DNA of 64,000 nucleotides, taken from the NCBI GenBank assembly GCA_014843695.1, contig CM026400.1:18304294-18368293 (forward strand). The letters are read 5' to 3'. A model generated the notes under the pieces. That model was not told where the DNA came from. It did not search any database and saw only the letters and a program-made list of their open reading frames with translations. A program made the position numbers and the translations under genes. This DNA is from Archivesica marissinica. Lineage: Eukaryota; Mollusca; Bivalvia; Venerida; Vesicomyidae. Positions 48,701 through 60,700 of this stretch are shown one piece after another. The first letter of the stretch is position 1; each line of letters begins with the position of its first letter.

Positions 48701-51700
48701 ATGGATTAACTTAATATTTAATTCATATTTGATAACGGTACCCGAAATGGTGCTTACAGAAAGGGGATATAACTCTGTGGATATGTTAATAAATGAATGT
48801 TCTGTTCTGTTAAGACCATTTGTGAAACCGGATCCCTAGTTTTCAATTGAACACTTTAGAAGTTTAGAAGTCGACCGTCATCAATGCTTAGATAGATTAA
48901 CAAAATTCAAGTTTCAAATTTATTTGCATAATCAGCAACTATAGAAATCTGACATCACACAATATGTTGCATACTTATATAAACATATCAATACATAAAT
49001 ATATGAAAAAGTACAATGCATTTAAGAAACGGTAGTAATTGACAGTTTACTACTACGTAAAAACATAGCTTCTTTAGTATATTTACAATAATGAATAACT
49101 TTTCATAACATAATATAAACTGGAATTCTGATTCGATGGCATTTTGATTGCATAATTTACAATATCTATTGTTTCTTTCAATATCATTAAATCTTCCAAA
49201 TGCAATTTCTAATTTATGGGAGGTTAATGGTAACGGTAAATAGAGACTAATCATGTAGCCCATTCTCTATCTTACTCTAATGCCTAAACCCTCATGGGGA
49301 TGTAGACATGTAGCCCATTCTCTATCTTACTCTAATGCCTAAACCCTCATGGGGATGTAGACATGTAGCCCATTCTCTATCTTACTCTAATGCCTAAACC
49401 CTCATGGGGATGTAGACATGTAGATCATTGACACTCTTCATAAAAGAATGTATTAAGCCTACATCTATAATGAAATCAAGTTTCGACATTGTGTTTTACG
49501 GTCTTGAAATTAACATTAAAACTGTATCACTTGTTTTTCGACCTCAGGGAAAAATCCAAGATCTTCTGTATGTCCCCATTGACTTTGCGGCATACGAGCA
49601 TGGTACGAAGTATTGTCCCGGATGTGAGTATATGTTTCCCGATCCCGCTGAAAGAAATGATGGAGGTAGAGAGCTAGAATATGGCGAGTATCACGAGTCG
49701 TATGATGGCGATAAAATGGAAGCGGGGTTCATAGACAAATCGTTAATAGGCGCAATGGCGGTCGGAATGGGAATGGAAAAAACAGAAACTGTTTACGTAT
49801 GTATAAAAATATAATACGTACTTTCTCTATATATGTGCAGTATGTGGCAGTGTGTGACATTATATGTTAAATTGTGCAGGAGCGTTTCGATGTATGTACA
49901 GCTACATGTATATGTAGAACGAAAATATAAATACAACTTAATTATATGTTAGTTGGCTTGTTGAAAGGGCATGTGAGTATATTGCAATCAAGCTCAAATT
50001 GATAGCCTGTTCATTCCTATTATATGTACATTTTGTATATACAATACGGGAGTCAACCTATTTATAGAGACTTCAAACTTACTAAATTTCGAAGAGTTTA
50101 TACATTTAGAATTTAGAATTTTTGTTCGTTACAATTCAGCACATCAACTATTTCATATCTTTACACAGATAATTACTGTCATTCACACTAGATAGTTATT
50201 ATGCAACATCTATATTACTCGTCTGCGGAATATGATGACAGGAGATTAGTGTCAGAGTAAATTAAACATTAATTATTTGTTATGTTGCATATTTGGGTAC
50301 ATAATAAAAGTGTCGACCAAGCGTCTGCCACACAATATACGCCACGGGCATTATGGGTCCATGAAGATTCAAATTTCACCCATTGGCTACCCAATCTGGA
50401 TAGGTGGGTGTTTCAAAATTCACCCATTGGCTGCCCAATTGGTAGGTGTGCGTTCGAATCCAGCACGAGCTGATATACCCCGAGATTCTGGATGCATTAC
50501 GCTAATCCAGAATCTGAAACAGGTTAAATAAATAAGAATCAAACAATTGTGAATTGGATCTTTTAATTATAGCCCGACCCGCCCCGGTACCTCACACCAA
50601 GCGAGTTCCCCCAACTACATACACTACAACAAAACGCTAGACCCAACGACAAATAGGACGGGTCGGCAATATACTCAAAATCGACAGACTGGAACCCATG
50701 CTAGCGTAAACCCCAACAAACAACAACAATTGTCTACCTTTGAAGATATTACAATTTTGCACAATAAAGAACAAGAACTTTATTTAGATTTGAGCAACAA
50801 CTCCTCATCTACGCAAATATACAAATAGTATCAATGTCTAAATACATTGTTACCAAGAATTGTGTACAGAATTTAACACTTTGAAGACGTACATATATTC
50901 CTACGATATTCTTATGTTATATGTTATTATATGTTATATTTCGGGTTTTTACGCCTGCATCAGCACCATTTCGGGCTATATCGCCGGCGGGCAGTTTACT
51001 TAACAACACCTTTCATGGGCAGGCTCCAGCGGTTAACCAGTACTTGGGTGCACCATAAGAAACTGCCAACTTTTTCATATAAATGATGAGACACGGAGGC
51101 GGACGACTACGATATTATTACAATTCAGTATGATATTTAACAGTAAATAAAGTAAAAACATAGCATTATTCAGATTACTGTAACACATTATTGCTAATTT
51201 TCACTAAACAGATTATATGACATGCTAACTTATTTAATACATGAGTATCGGTTGATTACAATATTTGGGTAAGGTTTAGTATACTCGGCCTTAAAGTTTG
51301 CTAATAATATGCATCACTGTAACGCTTTCTAATAGTTCTATATGTTTTACAAGTTAAAGCAAAATGTGATGTGATATTGTGTTTGCAGGCTGTTGACAAA
51401 TACGGTCCACAACTTGGCACTGGAATGTCGCTTGGAGTACCATATGTAAGTTGCATTTAATCATAGTATTTCAGCTTACTTAAAACGTATACAATACGCC
51501 ACTTAATTGTATTAATAAAATTCACCGATTTATTGTATTAATACAATTCATTGATTTATTGTAATCGTACAATTCACCGATTTATTGTAATAATACAATT
51601 CATTGATTTATTGTATTAATACAATTCATTGATTTATTGTAATAATACAATTCATTGATTTATTGTATTAATACAATTCATTGATTTATTGTAATAATAC

Positions 51701-54700
51701 AATTCATTGATTTATTGTATTAATACAATTCATCGATTTATTGTAATGATACAATTCATTGATTTATTGTATTAATACAATTCATCGATTTATTGTAATG
51801 ATACAATTCACCGATTTATTGTAATGATACAATTCATTGATTTATTGTAATAATACAATTCACCGATTTATTGTAATGATACAATTCATTGATTTATTGT
51901 ATTAATACAATTCATCGATTTATTGTAATAATACAATTCATTGATTTATTGTAATCGTACAATTCACCGATTTATTGTATTAATACAATTCGTCGATTTT
52001 TTTTGTATTAGCACAAACCAACGAGTTATTGCATTACCACAATTCACCGATTTATTATTATAGTAAAATTCACGGATTTATTATTATAGTAAAAACCACC
52101 GATTTCTAGCATTAATACAAATCACCGATTCATTGTATTAATGCAAATTGTATACCAGTTTTCCCAGCAGCCTTTCTTTCTCAAATACGTCATTAATCAT
52201 CAGCTCCCTGACATAAGCCCATTTATACATTATCATGGCTTTATTACAATGTTCTAATGGGGCCTCTGTGACCGAGTGGTTAAGTTCATAAATCCCATGT
52301 TGGCCTTGCTATCACCATATTAATCGAGCTACGCATCTGATGAGCTCAAGCTCGTATTGGACCAGATAATGACACCAAAGTGCAGACACTATTCTAACAG
52401 TTACCTTGATTCCATTAACAGTTAAATGCTACCATGTGCGTCAAGGCATGCTCCCAATTCAGTATTGCACATTTATTATTTATGCTGGTTCTTTCTATTC
52501 TCTAGGGCCCACCCGGACCCCCTGGGCAGCGCGGACCGATGGGACCTATTGGTTCAAAGGGTGATGCGGTATGTATCCTTAATTATCTCCGTTTTGTCTC
52601 TTGTCATCACAATGGCGAGTATTTATTAGATTTAATTAATGTGTATTGAATTTGCTTTGTTGGTTATTACAACATGTGCATGTATTTACATACATTTACA
52701 AACCTGTTTGAACACCGAGGTTGCTAAATAGTTTACCCTCGATCTAATCGAGGTTGCTAAATAGTTCACCCTTGATCTAATCGATGTTGCTAAATAGTAC
52801 AATATTTACAACAACACATAGTTCGATGTTTTATGTCTGACAATATTTATAGCTACCCAAGTTTCGCTGTTGTTTTTATTTCTGACAGGGATTCACAGGT
52901 CGTGATGGCATCAATGGTAACAGTGGACTACCCGGACCACCCGGCAACATGCTCGTTATTCCGGTAGGTACAAGCACCTCATTTTCATTACATTTTCTTC
53001 GAGAATGAATATTAATTGTTTCATAATTTGGTCATTATTTGAGGACATTGAATAAATCACCGCTCTAGGCTCTGGTAATGAAGATATCCAGTTGGTTTGC
53101 GGACGGTCGATGGTTCTATATGAGTGCCCAGTTGTGCCTGAAAAACTGCTTGAAGGGTCACCCGCCGTCATTCGCAACCACAATAGCTGGATAATCGCCA
53201 TATGGCCTAAGATAATAACCCTCGTACGAACGGCGGAGATTGACAAATAAAAACACTATGCTACGTTACGTTGCGTTACATTATGTTAAGTTGGGTTACA
53301 TTACGTTACGTTGCGTTACGTTGCGTTGTGTTACATTGTGTTAAGTTGCGCTATATTACGTTGCGTTACGTTGCGTTGTGTTAAATTACGTCAATTACAT
53401 TCCGTTGCGTTATGTACGTTACATTAGTTATATTACATAGCATTACGTTACGTTATAGATGAACACCAACGGGAAGCAACAAAGTGATAGAGAAGCTTTC
53501 CAGCTCTTGCTGACCCAGCACATGGTATGTATATCTGCTTCCATATGTAGTGTTTTAGCTTGTGTAATATGGAACAATGTGATCAATGTTGTAGTTTTTA
53601 GGACATAGCTTTGATTGTATGCAGTGTAATACAGTCATCTCATAATGTCTTATATGTGCACACGTTTAGTAACAGCTGGATGTATTCTGATTGGTCTCTG
53701 CATGACATTGACAGCTTGCAATACATATTCGAAATATAGATATCGTTTGTGCTCATGCTATATTTGTTGAAAATCAACTGCTTAGATCAATGTGCTAAAT
53801 ATGCATTAATGGGATACAGTTATTAAAATTGTTGTGTCGATTAGTTGTGTGAAGTTGTTCGATAAGCAGAGACTATTAACGACGATACGGATGCAGCTTA
53901 CATTTTTAGTTTATAAGAAACATTGGTAATTTGTGAAACTCGAAAATGATGCTTATTGTACATATATATTGTCATAATTATTGGGACGCCCAGATATACT
54001 CCAGGCGCCCAAATAATTGACATTATGGCGCCCGCCCATGTTCGGACTAGTCGTGAATACGCTCACGCTCTCAACACTACCCATCAGTAAATAAGCTTAA
54101 CTATATGTTAGATTAATTATTGACGTTCAATAGCAACACCGATGTTCTGTTTGTGCTTGCAGCAATCGATGCGTGGTGCACACGGACCACAGGGCATGAC
54201 GGGTAATCCCGGAATAGCTGTAAGTATGTTAGACTAATTGTGTGAGGTCGAGGTTATGAGGGTCTGCCTCGTAGGGGTAGTATGTGCACTAAGGTCGCTC
54301 ACCCGTTGAGGCTTGCCCCAGACATGTACCTCTTGCAATGTAATGCTATATTTTTAGTTTGAACAAATTTATTTGAGCTCGATTGCGAAACAAGTTCTTG
54401 TAACTTACAATAATCACTCTCAAGACCTCATTCCTGATTGAATCCATCGCCATGATGGAGAGAGGAGGCAACGTGGAATTTAAATGCCTTGCCTAAGGGC
54501 ACAATCGTAACTGCTCCAGTGGGGCTCGAACTCCGGGCCTTTCGCATCTGAAGTGAACTCTACCACTGCGCTATCACGACTTCAGCTATATTTTTGATTT
54601 TCAAAGGAATACATTATGATAAAAACAACGTGTTTTAGGCTGTGTGTTTTATGCCTAAATTTAGTATACTTTTTATTAAGTTTTAAAAACATAGCGTCTG

Positions 54701-57700
54701 CTTCTATTTTTGTTTTGTATATGTTTGATCTGGAAGATGTAGGTCAGTCTGGTCAGGATTACTGTTCTCTAATGCCAAGATCACTACTGCTTGTTTTTGT
54801 ACCTATCATGCGTTCCTAGCGTTTATATTTGGGAGTGTTGGATGAACGCTTTATTAGTCTTTATTCTTTATCTCGTCCTCTTAAATTGGAAGCATACGTG
54901 CGAATATCGAACGGAAGTAGATACATAACACGTGTGATAGAGGCGGGTTCTAAGGACAACACTGATTCTCATGTTTCCGGAAGTACGACCCAGATATCGA
55001 TAAAACACAGGTAAAGCGACATAGAAACCAAACCATCAATAAGTTTTTAAAACACCTCTTAGTTTTTATAATACATTTTATTTAAATCCATCATGTATAT
55101 TATTACATAATATTTGTTTATTTTGTAAAGGGTCCTCCAGGTGACTCTGGAGAGAGAGGAGATGAAGGACTTCCTGGAGAACAGGTACCATGTTAATCCA
55201 ATTTGTAAATTATGTACAGTTAGCGTGAATGAATGCGAATACCACATTATATTATATTGTCAAAGATCATGTTATTACTAGAAAACAAATGTCTCAGACA
55301 TGTTACCGACTGGCTATTGAAACACTTGTAGTATTGATGGCGCCTAGAAACACGAAACCCTTATGGACTGTAGTAAGATTTGAATTTAAATGTTTTGAAT
55401 AAGAAAAGAAACTTCATTCGTTGTTCATATACTTTCTCCATGTGTGCTGTATTAGTGTGCATATAATAGTATGGATTCATTGTATTATATTGGCCATATT
55501 GAGTAGTTAATGAATTCCTTTCGGCAAATGCAATGAGCGACATAATTAGTAGGTCCTTCTTGTCGGAATCCTTTGCTGTTCGAACGATGTAGTTTTGTTT
55601 AAAGTCGCCACCGCATAAATGCATTTGGGCGACTGAACTTTCTAAGTTGTTTATGTTGATTTCTCTCTAAGTTGTTTATGTTGACGAAGCTGTGAAGGCA
55701 TCCTCGTTCTTCATGGTGACAAGTCCTGGTTTCTCTTTCTAATGGGTCCTCTGTAGGGCCACCCTCCTCACTGTTGGTCACCCCGCAGCAGCATTAATAC
55801 GGATCTGACAGTTAAACATCTGGTCGTCGATTGTCACTCAGGGGAGCGTGGATGCCACGACTGTTGCCGCTCCCTCAGGTCGGCCGTCTCGTCTATCCGC
55901 CGGAGAAGTAAAGAATGAAGAGAAAGTGTCGAAACGAGCCGGCGAAGATATAGTGTACATATGAATACCACTATCTAGAAGAGCTGGTGGATCTGTCCTG
56001 ATGTGCTGAAGCCGTGGATCCACATGCTGGCGAGCCGAGCCTCCCCCTTCACAAGATCGACGACCAGAAGATCCCAGTATCCTACGCTGCTGCTGCGGGA
56101 TGTGCACCGGTCACGACGTGCACGTCGTGAGGAGATCGACCGGCGTCCTTTGCTGTTACTGTTATTCCCTAACCAATTGTTGTGGTATGATTAATGTGAT
56201 GTTATCATACTCATGTTAATTAAATGGTAAACATTTTTTTGGATGTGAACATTCCATTGAAGATGTTGACAATTACTGCGGTATGGATGAACAGTTTGTA
56301 TTGTCTGGTCAATAGCTTTCACCAATAATGATAGCGTAATGCCCTAGAGGGAAGGGGGTTAATGTATGATTCGATTGATAGCTTTGACATTGTTTAGCTC
56401 GTATCTTGTTTCGGGTGAAAGTGAATTGAGAGTGGGGAAAGCAGCTGTGTAATATGCTTTCTAGGTTGGATGGGCTAATAGCCCTTGGAACAGTTGACAT
56501 AATGGTATAGACGTGGTTTGCTACAGTGTATAGGACGCGTAGTAATGGTTTACGATTACAATGTCGCGTAGCACAGTGAATATATTATATGGATTCGTAC
56601 CTCATTGTTCATTCAGCTGTTTCGGACAGGTACGGAGATAGTCGTGACAATATGATACATTCGAGTTATTTATAGATTGTGTATATGGATGTTGGTTATG
56701 TAACCAAACTATATATAAATCAATGCGAAGTACTGACTGGTATTTGCGACCACTATGCACAAGCCCCCAGGTTAAGAATATACATGAATATTCATTATAA
56801 CACAGTAGGTATTGTTTGCATTGTGTTTAATCACGCAAGGAATTATAACATAGTCAGTATAAATGCACGTGACTAGATTGATAAATATTCCAATGGCTAA
56901 AACGTTGGACCGGTAATCCAGGGATCGCAGGTTCGATCCGCCGTCTGACCCTAATAGCATTAACAGTCTTTCAGATGGGACTTTAAACTGAGATCTCGTA
57001 TCGGTGCTTTACACTGTGCACGTAAAAGAACGAGAGGCGACTCTGGAATATGTACCATTACATTATCCTCCAAAAATCCAAAATGACTAATCTCTTCAGG
57101 AGGCGTCGCTCATATGTAGCGACAATAAATAAACGTAAGACACACATTTAAAGCTAGCAGTCGTTTAAATGAAGCAAATATATGATTTTACCTCTTTGTG
57201 AAATACAAACAATGGCTGTAACTGTTTGTGGGTAAAATTCCACATTTCGCCTCAGTGCAGTTACAGATTTGGTGTATATACATAGTATATGTTTGTGTGT
57301 TTTTACGTTTATTTATCGTCGCTACCGGCTGCCCATATGTATATGTTTGTCATTGTATGACTATTTATAGGGACCACCAGGACCAATGGGAATGCCTGGG
57401 CCAGCGGGACCAGACGGCAAAAGGGTGAGATTTAACAGTTTCTATTTATTATGTCAGTACAGTAATCTGATAAAATTAACGACAGGTCCATATACAAACT
57501 GCCTATAGTCTAACCTAATCTTGAAGTGTCGCTAAGTATAATCTTTATTTCACTCACAACGATTGCGAAACGAGCTGTGACAACTTATATTAATCACTCT
57601 CATTGGTGCGGATGACAGCGTATTTGTGATCATTCCTGTTGGAGGAAACCGGAGTACCCTATCTGGCGACCACCGTACCATCTCACATACTTCCCAGTCA

Positions 57701-60700
57701 GAGGATCGAACCCGGGTTGCATTGTTTGAGTAGCGAACGTGCTAACCACTGTGCTAATCAGACATCGAGTAGTTTCTGCAGAGTCGCCACCAGGTCATAT
57801 AGGCGACGGAATGTGTCAAAGGTGTTTAGATGTCTACATTGATGTCCTGGTCTAGTAGGCAACGTGAGGCGGCCTCTTCTTCTTCTTATCCAGGTTGACC
57901 ATACCTTGCCCCTATGGTTTTATTGCTCTGTTACCGAGCATTTATAAGACCACACATTGATATTATATGCATATAAAAGCAATATCTTAATATATACCTC
58001 TCGCCCACATGGTAAGCCGGCGGCGGCGGCGGCCAGAGTAAGTAAGCTCAATCAGCACCATGCCCTTATATAATATCAATCTTTGCTTTGCTGGTTGTGT
58101 TTAGTTTAAGCATTATTTATTTCAGTATTTGTACATGTAATCAAGAAATATACTGAAAGGGATTAGAACAAAAGAAAACTTATATAGTTCTTCTCCATAT
58201 AAATTGATATACAATAGGCAGGAAAATAATATATATAACAATGAAAATACGTGAAATCTATTCTAGGTATATGCTAAAGAATTTCAGAACTTATTATATT
58301 AGTGAGTCAATAGTTTTGGATGTAAAAAAGAAAATGGTTAATATGGGTTGTGTTTGCAGGGACATAATGGCAGAGATGGTGAACGGGGCATAATTGGATC
58401 ATTTGGATTTAAGGTACGTATATTTAACATGGATATCGAAGCAATGTTCGCAGATTTGAACTTTATCCATTGAATATCAATTATCTGCTGGGTAAATATA
58501 CTGACACCAAATAGAGCGTTACTTTTTCGTTACAAATTTTAGAATGATCGACATTACTACCATGAGTGAAGAAAATAATCCGTCACACATTGCACTAATT
58601 TACCCAATATTTCGAACAAAGGGATATAATTAGGGATGGCAACGAATGGTGATTGTGATATTCGAATATTCGGATGATCTTCCGAACGAATATTCACAAA
58701 TTTCTCCAACTTTCTATTTCCACTACAGTTAGTACCTGTAAAACAAATGCTTCTCAGTTTGTGTCCCGTCAAATAGACTGCATTAATCAATTAGTGACCC
58801 CTGTAAGGTGTGAACAACATGTCATCACCCTCCTTTGTTATTTGGAGCCAAATCGCGATGACATTTCGCACCTTCGGGCAAGCATTGTTCTCATTTGTTT
58901 TCGAAACTTAATTGATTGAAATTTAAACAAACATATATATCCTTTTAAGTTATGATATAACTGCAATTGATTAAAATTTTATTTGAATTTTTTTTTTAAT
59001 ATTCGAATATGGTTTTAATATTCGAATATTCGAACATTCATTGCCATCCCTAGATATAATGTTTACCTCTAAGGCAAGTGCACACATAGTTTCTTTTTGG
59101 TGTCAGTATATAGTTCAATGTTCGAAGACATAGTAGTAATACTTAGTCTATACAAGAACAATTTGGAGTTAATGTACGTATATTTCACATGGGTATCGAA
59201 GCAATGTTCGAAGACATAGTAGTTATACTTAGTTTATACAAGAACAATTTGGAGTTAAGATACGTATATTTCACATGGGTATCGAAGCAATGTTCGAAGA
59301 CATAGTAGTAATATTTAGTTTATACAAGAACAATTTGGAGATAAGGTACGTATATTTCACATGGGTATCGAAGCATTGTTCGAAGATTTGAACTTTATCC
59401 ATTGAATCAATATCAATTATCTGCTGGATAAATATACTGACACCAAAATAAACTGTGCACTTTTATATTGAGAGTTACTTTTTCGTTACAAATTTTAGAA
59501 TTATCGACTTTACTATCATGAGCAACATTACACTAATTTACCAAATATTTCGCACATTTTTATACCAACTATGTCTATATTTTGTTCGAAAAAGGATATA
59601 ATGTTTACCTATAGGTGCACAGTTTCGTTTTGGTGTCAGTATATAGATATATATTAACACATTTCAATATATGTTACAACTTCAATTTTGTATGTTTATT
59701 TTGGGGTTTTGATGCGTCGTTTGACCTTCTCCGTGTTAGTAATAAAGAACTGTTTTGTGTTAATTATAAGACACATATCAGATCAATATTGCATGTATTT
59801 ACACATAGAAATAAATATACATGGCTATGCTTGTGGGAGCTCACAATGAGTTGTATATAACGTATTCATTATGTTTGCACTGTTCGCTAACTATATATAA
59901 TATTTATGAATGTCCTCATGGGCTTGAAAGCCTAACTGGAATTTAATAAACTATGTCTATTTATATGTCTATATATATGTCTAATGTATATGTCTATGCG
60001 TTATGTCTATATTTCAATCATTAATTCAAGACATGGTAGTTATGTTTAGCTTAAACATAATTTATTTCAGAATGCATACATGTATACAAGGAAATAAACA
60101 GCTTACATAATTATGCATTGACAGCAATAGACTGAACGGGATTAGAACGAAAGAAAACGTACATAGTATCAAAAGTTGTTATAGCCATACTTTGCATTTT
60201 GCCTTGACATTTTTAATGTTATTTTAATGACATGGACTTACATGTCATGTAGGGCACTATGAAAAGAAATCACCAGTTGTGATCATTAGATTATCTTTTA
60301 AGACATAGAAACAATCCTTGTATTTCGTTTCGACAAGTTCTGTTCAAATGCCACGCAAATGCCATGTGTCATTGGTATATTAATTATTATACAGGCAGGT
60401 GTTCTCGTCTTGAGCGTATTCGTCGTCTAAAGCAATATGAGTGCCCATACGTTACTTGATTTTGTATCGAAGATTATTATACCGATCCGACAGCTTGTTC
60501 TTATGCAGGAATGAATTATGTATAAATTATAATTCATGATTTTCCTATTCATTCCTATATTAAAATATTTGCTACCTCTTTGTAACGTGTTGCATCCCAT
60601 GGGTCATATTGACCAACTAGATTTAAAACAGTCAATCATATATTCCTATACAATACATACATTTAATACACTTGAATGTTAAAGCTTTACAATGGTGTAT

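Noticed and set aside
55838..56107. 89-codon minus-strand ORF in GC-rich DNA
   Set aside because: No recognisable domain; length expected from GC-rich sequence with few stops.
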